Below are positions 44,547 to 52,846 of a stretch of 64,000 bases of DNA, one piece after another. The DNA comes from Larkinella sp. C7 (GTDB taxonomy: Bacteria > Bacteroidota > Bacteroidia > Cytophagales > Spirosomataceae): assembly GCF_006149005.1 (NCBI RefSeq), contig NZ_VBSL01000006.1, positions 310,001 through 374,000 of the forward strand. The letters are read 5' to 3'. Made by a program: the position numbers and the translations under genes. Every line of letters starts with the position of its first letter. Within the stretch, counting starts at the first letter, position 1. The notes below the pieces were generated by a model. It saw nothing but the letters and a program-made list of their open reading frames with translations. It ran no database searches and was not told where the DNA came from.

Positions 44547-46082
44547 ATGCAGGTTTATTTCAGCAATAGTTATCGGGACTTTCTAATAAATGCTCATTTT
44601 ATTGAGCAATTTGCCCAGGAAGATATCCCTCTTATTGCTGATCAGAAGAGCCCCGTTTGGTGTGTTGCAAAGCTCGAGCGATATCTCCGTGAAATAAATG
44701 GTCTTGTATCTATTGTGCCTCGTCGACCTACAGATTCGGACCCGTTTGGCTTTTCACCTTATATCGGTCAGGAGTTAAATCTGGCTCGCCGGGCTCGCCT
44801 ACCTAGACTTCACTTCGTTGAAGAATCGGTTTTGAATCGGCATCGATTAGCGTTTCCTAAAGATGCTATTTCTTTTCGGGAAAGTGAGATCGAGGCCGAT
44901 AGGAATAAGCATCTAAAAGCTATTCGAGATTTCCGGATAATTATTGAAACAAATTACCGCCCTAAATATGATTCTAAACCCAAACAGGCGACGGTCGTAT
45001 TTAGTGATGAAAAGAAATTTCGCCGGTTATCTCAAGACCTCGCAGAGTTTCTTAAAAGGGAAGATTTTTCAGTTTTTTGGCTCAGTGGGGAGCGTCCTGG
45101 CTATGGCTTAGACGATATTATGGGATTAGAAACGCTTCTAAGTTCTGAGCTTTGCATTTTTTTACTAGGTGAGCGATTATCTACTGCTCATATGGCCCTT
45201 GCAATAGCTCATGCGCATTGTATTCCGTCTATTCGATTATTTTATGATAGAAATTCAACCGAATGTAACCCAAAGGTAACTGGAGCGATCTATTGGCAAT
45301 CAGAATCTGATATGCTAATTGAGTTTGAAAATCAGTTAAAAAGCTACAAAATTGGGCTTTGTCTTCCCGTTGAAATGGCCAAGAGTTCAAGTGCTACAGA
45401 GGTTGCTCTTGCTTTAGGTACAATGAAAGGTTGGGAACGGAAAGATAATTTATGGAATTTGAGAGATGCAAAAGCACTAGCCGAGCATATCTATCCCAAT
45501 CATTCATTTGCTAGAGATGAAGCTACTCGGGTAAGGACTGCATTTAAGCGTACTATAGATTATGGTCGTGAATCTAGTTTGGAATTATTTCGATTGTTAT
45601 ATGAAGGGATCATGCGTCACAGGTTTGGGTACGAAGTTGAATTGCAATCGGCCTCACCTGGCTTTCAGGCTATTCGAACTCCAACCCAAATTGAGATTCA
45701 TAAAACAGCAACCTGTCTTGATATAGCTTGTTTTTTTGCGGCTTTACTTGAATTGTTGCTTCAGGAACCATTAGTTGTAATTTTGGAAGGACCTGGTTTC
45801 TCTCATTCACTTGTTGGATATCGGGGCCGAGATGAACCCAGGTGGGATAATCCTGATCTCGGTGATATCCGACGAGCAATATCATTAGGGGATGCGCTAT
45901 TTATTGAAGCTACAGGATGTCTAGAAGCAAGTATTCCTGTTGGCGCTGAAACCGCTCAAGAGCGGCAAAATAAGTTGCTAACTTTCACTGACGCCAAAAA
46001 TGCAGCAGAGCGCATGCTTTCCCGCGAGGACGTGAAAATAATGCATATAGTTGATGTACGACAACTGCATGAAAGTAATTAA
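44547..46082 (+). CDS. double TIR-like domain fused to transglutaminase-like protease domain
   Basis: A 511-residue, A+T-rich gene that I read as a conflict-system protein. Residues ~1-95 resemble a TIR-type nucleotide domain (MQVYFSNSYRDF; IGQELNLARRARLPRLHF, with E76 where TIR enzymes have the catalytic Glu). Residues ~145-235 form a second, degenerate copy (ATVVFSDEKKFRRLSQDLAE; AHMALAIAHAHCIPSIRLF). Residues ~370-500 match the transglutaminase-like domain found fused to DUF4011-type helicases: TATCLDIACFFAALLELL (C390), GFSHSLVGY (H420) and ALFIEATGC (E454), a plausible Cys-His-Glu triad. The start at 44547 places the first strand at the N-terminus. The gene for the gasdermin-like candidate follows after 26 bp. 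Confidence 0.6.
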   Translation: MQVYFSNSYRDFLINAHFIEQFAQEDIPLIADQKSPVWCVAKLERYLREINGLVSIVPRRPTDSDPFGFSPYIGQELNLARRARLPRLHFVEESVLNRHRLAFPKDAISFRESEIEADRNKHLKAIRDFRIIIETNYRPKYDSKPKQATVVFSDEKKFRRLSQDLAEFLKREDFSVFWLSGERPGYGLDDIMGLETLLSSELCIFLLGERLSTAHMALAIAHAHCIPSIRLFYDRNSTECNPKVTGAIYWQSESDMLIEFENQLKSYKIGLCLPVEMAKSSSATEVALALGTMKGWERKDNLWNLRDAKALAEHIYPNHSFARDEATRVRTAFKRTIDYGRESSLELFRLLYEGIMRHRFGYEVELQSASPGFQAIRTPTQIEIHKTATCLDIACFFAALLELLLQEPLVVILEGPGFSHSLVGYRGRDEPRWDNPDLGDIRRAISLGDALFIEATGCLEASIPVGAETAQERQNKLLTFTDAKNAAERMLSREDVKIMHIVDVRQLHESN

Positions 46083-46108
46083 TCTATTCATCGTTTATAT
46101 CTGAAATT

Positions 46109-46840
46109 ATGCCAAGTTTAGTAACACTTTACCAACAGGAAATGCATGGGAATGTTGGATTTTTTGCAAACTGGTTCCCAGGTGACCCACTTGAGATTGG
46201 AGATGTAGGCCTTTTAGAGAATGGTAGATTTCGACGTTTGACAACACTAAAAGAGCTTAATATTGAATGCATTTCAAGCGAAGGCCAAAACAAACAAGAA
46301 ATGCAATACACATCAACTCAAGGCACTAATGTTAAAGCCTCGCTTGGAGGAGCTTTGACTGCTGGAACAAAGGGTGAAATTACGATCGACTTTTCGCGTG
46401 AGGGCGCATTTGTATTTAACGCTTCCGGCCTTACCACCAAACGAATGGAGAATCGCCTTAGCGTTGGGAACCAAATTTTGGACACTTATGAAAAAAAGAA
46501 CTGGGAAAGGAATTGGGTAGTAATAGAGTCATTATATGTTGCTGATTGTGCTACTATTATTGTATCTGAAGACCACTCATCTTCCATTGTCTTACAAGCA
46601 AGTGCTGATATTCCAATTCCTTCTATATCACTTTCTGATCCGAAATTAGATTTAAAAGTAACCTCGACGCGCGGCAAACTGATACACATTGTTGGTGAGA
46701 AAGGTCTGCACCCACTTTATGCTTGTTTTAAATTAAAAGATACTTGGTTTAGCCAACCTGCAATTCACCCGGTCCGTGGTGCATCAGCACGGGAGCTACC
46801 CCTTTCACGAGTGAATATTTATGAATTATTAAGCTCATAA
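46109..46840 (+). CDS. gasdermin-like candidate effector
   Basis: A 243-residue protein of no assigned family. Its layout recalls bacterial gasdermins: a short helix, then a Pro-rich turn with a Leu-rich strand (ANWFPGDPLEIGDVGLL), and mixed beta strands. A long strand pair follows (NWVVIESLYVADCATIIVS) and then a final LIHIVGEKGLHPLYACFKLK strand block. After it comes a 33-residue tail that could be the cleavable inhibitory part. No Cys for lipidation lies near the N-terminus, which weakens the case. It is coupled to a gene with a predicted cysteine-protease fold, and bacterial gasdermins are typically activated by a neighbouring protease. This is inference by pattern only. Confidence 0.4.
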   Translation: MPSLVTLYQQEMHGNVGFFANWFPGDPLEIGDVGLLENGRFRRLTTLKELNIECISSEGQNKQEMQYTSTQGTNVKASLGGALTAGTKGEITIDFSREGAFVFNASGLTTKRMENRLSVGNQILDTYEKKNWERNWVVIESLYVADCATIIVSEDHSSSIVLQASADIPIPSISLSDPKLDLKVTSTRGKLIHIVGEKGLHPLYACFKLKDTWFSQPAIHPVRGASARELPLSRVNIYELLSS

Positions 46841-46933
46841 AAAATGGTAATTGAAACGTCTTAAATATTCAGTAAAGGAGACAGATTGAAATAAAGAACC
46901 TGAGGTGACTTTGAGATAACAACTTCACGTTCT
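46841..46933. other. start of the spacer before the STAND gene
   Basis: Together with the two remnants at 46934-47090 and 47157-47291 this fills the 497-bp gap between the gasdermin-like gene and the STAND gene. No intact gene is visible in the gap. Confidence 0.4.
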
Positions 46934-47090
46934 TTAAATATCAGCGAAATCCATCGTCTTGCCTTCCAGGTCTGCCAATTTCCTTTCCATATAGGCTATT
47001 TTATCGACGATTCTTTTGGCTGTAATTACTCTGTCAGTTTTTCAATCTCGTCGACGCTGATCCAGAAAATATTCTAGGATTGATTGAATA
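46934..47090 (-). pseudogene. decayed small ORF with SVDEIE motif
   Basis: On the minus strand the reading NIFWISVDEIEKLT is preceded by an in-frame TAG. It continues, after a one-base shift, as DRVITAKRIVDKIAYMERKL and ADLEGKTMDFADI to a TAA at 46934. It is related to the intact small ORF at 51044-51184 (NSFRVSVDEIERK), where the TAG position reads TGG. The two copies flank the STAND gene. Confidence 0.4.
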
Positions 47091-47156
47091 TTCCGGAAAT
47101 GTCTGACCCACTTATAGATAGAGGTATAAACGTGTAATACTCGTAATTTGATTTTG

Positions 47157-47291
47157 ATGAAGGCAATATACAAACCAAACGACTACGAAGTACTGCGACG
47201 ACGCTGTGTCGAGCTCCATGAAGTAGGTTGGAAGCAATTAACAATTGCTCAGGCCTTTGGTCGAACTCAACCTTGGGTGAGTCGAAAATAA
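47157..47291 (+). pseudogene. IS630-family transposase N-terminal remnant
   Basis: A 44-codon fragment with the helix-turn-helix start of IS630-type transposases: RRCVELHEVGWKQLTIAQAF followed by GRTQPWVSRK, then a stop. The rest of the transposase is absent. It marks an old insertion just upstream of the STAND gene. Confidence 0.6.
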
Positions 47292-47337
47292 AAAGAAATA
47301 TTTTTTTGAAGGCATATCTATACACTGTTATTCTTCA

Positions 47338-50300
47338 ATGTTTGCTCAGAAGATTATACCTCTATTAAAATTATCGGGCTATTTATCAATTTCGTTGGCC
47401 GCTGGAGCTTTTGGGCAGGATGAATTAATAAAGAACCTAGTAGATGGCCAAGGTGCAGAATTAGTAGCCATCAAGTCCGTGTTGGATTTAATTAAAAGTC
47501 TAACTGTCAACGAAGTTGTGGGTGCGGCCAAAGAATTACTTGAAAAATACAATTTTACTATTAATGGAGATTTAGAAAAACCTTTTCACAACGCGATCCA
47601 GCAAACTTTGAGTAGGCTTGAAAAAAACTACTTCAATCAAGGCAGCATTGATAGAGTTCAGCGACAGAAAACGCAAACTTTTTTTAATGAATTAAAGAAT
47701 CTGCTAATCGCTACGCCCATTAGTGAAGAGGATGTGGAACATTTTGTCGTCAATCGACGGTATTTTCTTCATCAAACTTTCAACTTGGAACAATTAGCTG
47801 GATTTGACGATAAGCTACCCGATTCATTGCTGATATTTATTGAAGAAAACTTTGGGAATACCTTGCAGTCCGAATTTTTACAACAACTGAAGGGTAACTC
47901 CAAAGCTCAAACAGCATACATAGTATCGTTGCTGGAGGTAAACGTGCGATATGGTGCAAGAAATGCTGAAACTCTGGAAACTATGGAAAAATCCCTTTGG
48001 GCGTTGACAACTACCGTAGCTTCCATGCAGCAGCAAGGCAGTCGTATTGTGCAAGTCCTTCAACTAATACAAGAGGTTCAGCGTAAGCAGGGTGTCGACA
48101 ATCGTGTAATGTTTCGTGAAATTTTGAATGAGCTTCGAAAAAATAACCAACAACCCAAATTATATGACTATACGGACTTCAGAAATAATTATAACAAAGC
48201 AGATTTTTACCACTATCGATCCGGGTATACATCTTTTATAGCCAGAGAAGCTGAAGTAGCCCAGCTACAAATTTTCATTTTACCCGATCCAATGGCTAAA
48301 TTTCGCTGGTGGGTAGTAATTGGGAGGGGTGGAATCGGAAAAAGTCGTTTGACACAGGAAGTGTGTTTAATTTTCAATGAATTGGGGGGCTATTATTCAG
48401 GTTTTTTGGCCGATGAAGAGATTCAAAAAGAGAAACGGCCTTTTTGGCAATTATGGCAGCCTAAATGTCACACTGTTATCGTGGTAGACTACGTCAGCAC
48501 ACGCGCTGATGACATCCAACACATAATTTTAATATTAACCAATAGGGCAAAGGAATTAAACTATTCTGTTCGCCTTTTGCTGCTTGAGCGGAGCATTGAT
48601 GGGCCTTGGTGGCAAACAATAAACAATAATCAGACTCGACTTTATCGTTATGCTGAGCAACCACTATTAGTTTCCCCTTTAACCGATGACGATCGTTGGC
48701 ACATTATCAAAGAGGTATATTATAAAGTAAGCGACGAGCGCCGTCAAAAAGAAGGAGCTATTCTGCCACCATTACCAGATAAAGACCAGACACTTAGAGA
48801 CCTCAAAGAACTAGACGAGTTTAACCGTCCACTGTTTGCTTTTTTTGTGGCTATTGCACTTAGTGATGGTATTACAATCCGGGATTGGAAGGTACATAAC
48901 TTATTATTACATATTCTCAATGAGCACGAACGCAAACGTTGGTGGAATAACAGTGGAGTCCTTAAGGAGGACCAACGACTCTACGAGCGATTATTAGCAT
49001 TTGCGACTATTACCCGAGGAGTCACTTTAGAACAATGGCGAATTGTTAGTAAAAAGGTGGCTAGCTTGCCAGATCCGGCCAAATTTGATTTTGGCATCCT
49101 TAACCGTTTGGGAGAATTTTCAAATGCTAATCTCTCGCTTAAGCCGGTGGAACCAGATATTCTTGGTGAATTTTTTGTAGCGGAGGTTTTAGAGGATTGG
49201 AAAACATTTTATGACGATGGGACCAATATCGCCCAATTCATAATTCATTGTTGGATATTGAGCCCCGATCAGTCGTGGTCATTTGCCGAACGATTGTTTT
49301 TCGATTTCAATGATAGAGCATGTTTACCTTATTTCTGGGCAGATATGCCTCATAATATTACTTTGGAAGTTGCTCTTGCTTGGGGAGGTTTCCAAGTCAA
49401 TTTAATTCTATATCGAAGTGGTGATTTAATTGACCCTAGTATACACTACATGGCTATTGAGCGGTTGCGAAATGAGCAGACATTTAGCGTCGACGCTGAA
49501 ATCGCTCTTCGTCAGGCAATGGCAGCTAATAATTTGGTCATCGCTTTTGGTGAAATTTTCATTGATCGAGCTATATTTTACTATCAGGCAATCGTACATC
49601 TACGAAATGAGCATACATTTCTTGCTGATCCTCAAATTGCACTCCGACAGGCAATGGCTGCTACCAATCTGATCTATGCTTTCGGTAAAAGCAACCTTGA
49701 TCAAGCCATGTTTTATTACGAGGAGATTGTAAAGTTGCGCAAAGAACAGACCTTTAGCACTGATGCTCAGATTGCACAAAAACAGGCAATGGCTGCTTTT
49801 AATTTGACCAAATATTTCGATATTAACAACCTTGATCAGGCTATATTTTACTACGAAGAGATTGTAAAGTTGCGTAAAGAACAGGCTTTTAGCGTTGATG
49901 TTCAAATTGCTTTACAACAGGCAATAACAGCTCAAGAGCTAGTTCATAAATACTGTAAAACCGACCTTGCTAAAGCCGTATTTTTTTATCAAGCAATTGT
50001 GCAGTTACGCAAGGAACATGCCTTTGGAGCTGACGCTGAGATCGCCCTACGCCAAGCGATGGGAGCCAACAATCTGGTTATTGCTTTCAGTAAAATTGAT
50101 CTTGCACTAGCGTACCTCTATTACAATGAGATTATAAAATTGCGCAATGAGGAAGCTTTTAGCGCTGATACTCAGATTGCCCTGCAACAAGCAATGGTCA
50201 TAACTAACCTCGTCAGCTATGTCTGTCAAAGCGACATTAAGAAGGCTTTACATTACTATAAAGACATTGTACAACTGCATAGTGAGCCATCTTTTTGCAA

Positions 50301-50964
50301 TGATGCCCAAATTGCCCGCCAACAAGCAATGTCCGCTAATAATCTAATCATTGGTTACAGGAAAAAAGATATTAAAAAGGCCATGCTTCACTTTCAGGAG
50401 ATTGAGCAGCTACGAAGTAAACAGACTTTTATGGCTGATAGTCAGATCACTGATCAATTGGTAATTGCAATTGTGAATTTGATGAGTTATCTAGGAGAAA
50501 ATCACGGACAACATTTAAATGCAATTGCATTTTATGATAAAATAACGAATTTAATATTTGAAAAAAAAGGAACCCAGTTGTTACTCCTAAAATTTGCTCA
50601 AGCATCCCGGATATTAATTTCATTAACAAGTATGTGGCGAGAAAATAATTGGATTGAATCAGAAATGGCAAAAGAAATAGTTGCTACTACTCTTCATAAC
50701 ATTGACCACTTATATAATACTTCCAATAACCCTGCTTTACGGATTGAAGATCCTACCATACAGATTGAATATGGTTTATTTATTTTTATGGCTCTGACCC
50801 AGTCTTGGATGACCTTTCCGGTTGATGTAATTAATCGTTGGGTAGAGGTTGTAAAATACTTGTTGGCAAAACACATTAATTATCCTGATCCTGCTTGGCA
50901 AGAAGTGATTCCTGCTTTAAAAAATTGGATACATACATTTGAAAACCACAACAAAAAGATGTAA
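47338..50964 (+). CDS. STAND-type NTPase with eight 45-residue helical repeats
   Basis: A 1208-residue protein. Residues ~1-300 are a helical N-terminal region of unknown type. The NTPase has Walker A GRGGIGKS at 329-336 and Walker B VIVVDY with D384, and further NB-ARC-like winged-helix sequence to ~600. From about residue 705 to 1065 lie eight repeats of 45 residues (consensus IVxLRxEqxFsaDaqIAlrQ, then a second helix ending FYYEE), TPR/Sel1-like in length. This fits STAND defence sensors (Avs and related), where C-terminal repeats recognise the phage signal. The N-terminal effector is not one I recognise. It is A+T-rich and stands alone. Confidence 0.75.
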   Translation: MFAQKIIPLLKLSGYLSISLAAGAFGQDELIKNLVDGQGAELVAIKSVLDLIKSLTVNEVVGAAKELLEKYNFTINGDLEKPFHNAIQQTLSRLEKNYFNQGSIDRVQRQKTQTFFNELKNLLIATPISEEDVEHFVVNRRYFLHQTFNLEQLAGFDDKLPDSLLIFIEENFGNTLQSEFLQQLKGNSKAQTAYIVSLLEVNVRYGARNAETLETMEKSLWALTTTVASMQQQGSRIVQVLQLIQEVQRKQGVDNRVMFREILNELRKNNQQPKLYDYTDFRNNYNKADFYHYRSGYTSFIAREAEVAQLQIFILPDPMAKFRWWVVIGRGGIGKSRLTQEVCLIFNELGGYYSGFLADEEIQKEKRPFWQLWQPKCHTVIVVDYVSTRADDIQHIILILTNRAKELNYSVRLLLLERSIDGPWWQTINNNQTRLYRYAEQPLLVSPLTDDDRWHIIKEVYYKVSDERRQKEGAILPPLPDKDQTLRDLKELDEFNRPLFAFFVAIALSDGITIRDWKVHNLLLHILNEHERKRWWNNSGVLKEDQRLYERLLAFATITRGVTLEQWRIVSKKVASLPDPAKFDFGILNRLGEFSNANLSLKPVEPDILGEFFVAEVLEDWKTFYDDGTNIAQFIIHCWILSPDQSWSFAERLFFDFNDRACLPYFWADMPHNITLEVALAWGGFQVNLILYRSGDLIDPSIHYMAIERLRNEQTFSVDAEIALRQAMAANNLVIAFGEIFIDRAIFYYQAIVHLRNEHTFLADPQIALRQAMAATNLIYAFGKSNLDQAMFYYEEIVKLRKEQTFSTDAQIAQKQAMAAFNLTKYFDINNLDQAIFYYEEIVKLRKEQAFSVDVQIALQQAITAQELVHKYCKTDLAKAVFFYQAIVQLRKEHAFGADAEIALRQAMGANNLVIAFSKIDLALAYLYYNEIIKLRNEEAFSADTQIALQQAMVITNLVSYVCQSDIKKALHYYKDIVQLHSEPSFCNDAQIARQQAMSANNLIIGYRKKDIKKAMLHFQEIEQLRSKQTFMADSQITDQLVIAIVNLMSYLGENHGQHLNAIAFYDKITNLIFEKKGTQLLLLKFAQASRILISLTSMWRENNWIESEMAKEIVATTLHNIDHLYNTSNNPALRIEDPTIQIEYGLFIFMALTQSWMTFPVDVINRWVEVVKYLLAKHINYPDPAWQEVIPALKNWIHTFENHNKKM

Positions 50965-51043
50965 TTAAATTATGCCTTTGATGAAAAATGTAGTATAAGT
51001 TGTTATTCTTTATAGGTGTCTCGTTAATTATTTTGTAAAGAGC

Positions 51044-51184
51044 TCACCAATCCTGCCCTTCAATGGGAGATTGAAGGGCTTCCAGCACATTTGCCAACAG
51101 ATAATATAATTTTTTCCTTTCGATTTCATCGACACTGACTCGAAAACTATTCCAGGGCTGACCGCCATCTACATTCTTAAGCAT
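51044..51184 (-). CDS. small ORF with SVDEIE motif
   Basis: A 46-residue open frame (starts MLKNVDGGQPWNSFRVSVDE, ends ALQSPIEGQDW). It resembles the decayed frame at 46934-47090 over about 14 residues and at DNA level over about 43 bp. It ends 80 bp past the STAND gene on the opposite strand and lies beside the IS3 element. Function unknown; it may itself be a fragment. Confidence 0.4.
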   Translation of the reverse strand: MLKNVDGGQPWNSFRVSVDEIERKKLYYLLANVLEALQSPIEGQDW

Positions 51185-51228
51185 AGCAACTAATCATTAA
51201 GTATTGATCGTGTAAGCTTTCCCAAAAA

Positions 51229-51564
51229 GTGATCGGTTGGAAAATGGAGTCTTCCCATTATCTTTTGACAAAGGGGAAGAAAAATGAAACAAACCGATTC
51301 ACAGAGGCCCAAATCGTGGCCATTCTCAAACAGCAGAATACGGGTCAAACCGTTGTTCAGATTGCCCGTGAACATGGCATTAGTGAAGCCACGTTTTATA
51401 ACTGGAGGCAGAAGTACGGTGGCATGGAAGCCTCCGAGTTGAAGCGTCTAAAAGACCTCGAAGACGAGAACCGGCGTCTGAAAAAAATGTATGCCGAATT
51501 GAGCCTGGAGCATGAAGTTGTGAAGGAGGCCCTCAAAAAAAGTGACGGTCGGCCGCTGCCGTAG
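51229..51564 (+). CDS. IS3-family transposase OrfA
   Basis: A 111-codon frame with the OrfA helix-turn-helix (RFTEAQIVAILKQQNTGQTV, then HGISEATFYNWRQKYGGM) and leucine-zipper C-terminus (ELKRLKDLEDENRRLKKMYA). The natural ATG AAA start at 51284 is out of frame with the helix-turn-helix by one base, so the gene may have a one-base lesion near 51290. Otherwise it uses GTG 51229 or ATG 51244 inside the terminal repeat region. Confidence 0.75.
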   Translation: MIGWKMESSHYLLTKGKKNETNRFTEAQIVAILKQQNTGQTVVQIAREHGISEATFYNWRQKYGGMEASELKRLKDLEDENRRLKKMYAELSLEHEVVKEALKKSDGRPLP

Positions 51565-51659
51565 GGCCTGCTCAACGTCGGCAGTTAGCGCAGTGGATTG
51601 TCAAAGCCAAAGCCTTTAGTCAGCAACGGGCTTGTCGTCTGGCCGGGTTAAGCCGCCGG

Positions 51660-52412
51660 ATGTTGGCCTACCAATCCAAGCGTCAACCGGACATCGAAGT
51701 TGAGCGGGTCATTCAAACTACCGCACGACGCCATCCCGGATGGGGATTTTGGAAGATTTACCATCGGTTGCGCCGTCAAGGGCATCCTGACAATCATAAG
51801 CGACTTTGGCGTATTTATCGCCATTTAGGGCTCAATTTGCCCAGACGAAAGCGTAAACGATTGCCTGATCGGGTAAGACAGCCATTACCAAAGGCAACCG
51901 CTGTGAATCAGGTCTGGTCATTGGATTTTATGTCAGATGCTTTGTGCGATGGACGCCGTTTCCGAACCTTGAATGTGTTAGACGACTATAATCGGCAAGC
52001 TTTGGGTGTAGAAATTGATTACTCATTGCCCGCCAAACGGGTGATTCGTTTTGTTGAACAGCTAATAGAAAGTCATGGAAAGCCCGCCTGCCTACGCTGT
52101 GACAATGGACCCGAATTTATAAGTACTGCCTTAACAGAATGGTGTGAGATGAAAGAGATCCGGTTGCACTGGATTCAGCCCGGAAAACCAACTCAGAATG
52201 CCTTTATTGAGCGGTTCAACGGGACTTTTCGCCGAGAAGTCTTAAAAGCTTACTTGTTTCGTAACTTAGCTCAAGTTCAGGAGGTGGTGGAAAAGTGGCT
52301 AGGAGATTACAATTCGGAACGGCCACATCAGGCCCTAGGTTTTATGACACCAATTGAGTTTAAACAAGCGGGACAGGCTCTATCCAAAAACTGGTCACTT
52401 AATAGGGTATAG
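51660..52412 (+). CDS. IS3-family transposase OrfB (DDE integrase domain)
   Basis: Catalytic part of the transposase. The DDE residues appear in VWSLDFMSDAL, RCDNGPEFIST and QNAFIERFNGTFRREVL, with the YNSERPHQALGFMTP ending typical of the IS407-like group. The frame is open back to 51546, so the true protein probably starts upstream of the first ATG, possibly by frameshifting from OrfA. It ends inside the right terminal repeat. Confidence 0.85.
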   Translation: MLAYQSKRQPDIEVERVIQTTARRHPGWGFWKIYHRLRRQGHPDNHKRLWRIYRHLGLNLPRRKRKRLPDRVRQPLPKATAVNQVWSLDFMSDALCDGRRFRTLNVLDDYNRQALGVEIDYSLPAKRVIRFVEQLIESHGKPACLRCDNGPEFISTALTEWCEMKEIRLHWIQPGKPTQNAFIERFNGTFRREVLKAYLFRNLAQVQEVVEKWLGDYNSERPHQALGFMTPIEFKQAGQALSKNWSLNRV

Positions 52413-52700
52413 CACAGGATATTTTTCAGCGTTGAGGTTGATCTTTTCAAGTAGAGCTTTCTCGACGTCAATATTGTGGTTATTGGCAAGCAGTAAGCAA
52501 TATGCAATTACATCTGCCAATTCGTGTTTTAATTTCGAGACGTCCACCTGATCTGCAGATTTCCACAGAAACAATTCGTTTAGTTCGGCAGCTTCAATGG
52601 AAACTGCCAGAGCTAGGTCTTTAGAATTATGAAACTGCTTCCAGTCGCGTTCGTCTCGAAATTCGGTAAGTTTAACAGTTAAGGCTTGAAACTGGGTCAT
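52395..52700 (-). CDS. MazG-like nucleotide pyrophosphohydrolase, C-terminus replaced by IS3
   Basis: A 101-residue all-alpha NTP pyrophosphohydrolase of the MazG/dCTPase-like group. The metal-binding acidic motif is EAAELNELFLWK and the second is KHELADVIAYCLLLAN (E-x2-E and E-x2-D). The normal C-terminus after NAEKYPV is missing: the last codons (LYPIK and stop) are encoded in the right terminal repeat of the IS3 element. The catalytic core is complete, so activity may remain. Such enzymes can deplete dNTPs in defence. Confidence 0.75.
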   Translation of the reverse strand: MTQFQALTVKLTEFRDERDWKQFHNSKDLALAVSIEAAELNELFLWKSADQVDVSKLKHELADVIAYCLLLANNHNIDVEKALLEKINLNAEKYPVLYPIK

Positions 52701-52846
52701 AAATAATTATAGTTTACGATGTTTAGTAAACAAACAGTATATGTAAGAAAAAATATTAATATTTTTCAATGTTGAAAGGCACCATGCTGAGAGTAGTTCT
52801 CTAAGCCCTAAAGTAAATCATATTGAATTGGCCAATTTATAGTAAG

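Larger units (their letters stand above)
51211..52416 (+). mobile_element. IS3-family insertion sequence
   Basis: About 1206 bp with imperfect terminal inverted repeats: the left begins TGTAAGCTTTCCCAAAAAGT and the right ends CTTAATAGGGTATAGCACA. It carries orfA and orfB in overlapping-frame order. The flanking bases (ATCG left, GGAT right) do not form a clear target duplication, so the flanks may have rearranged. Its right end supplies the last codons and the stop of the MazG-like gene. Confidence 0.75.

Noticed and set aside
47074-47325. Eighty-three-codon minus-strand frame before the STAND gene
   Set aside because: It lies opposite the IS630 remnant and has no coding features of its own.
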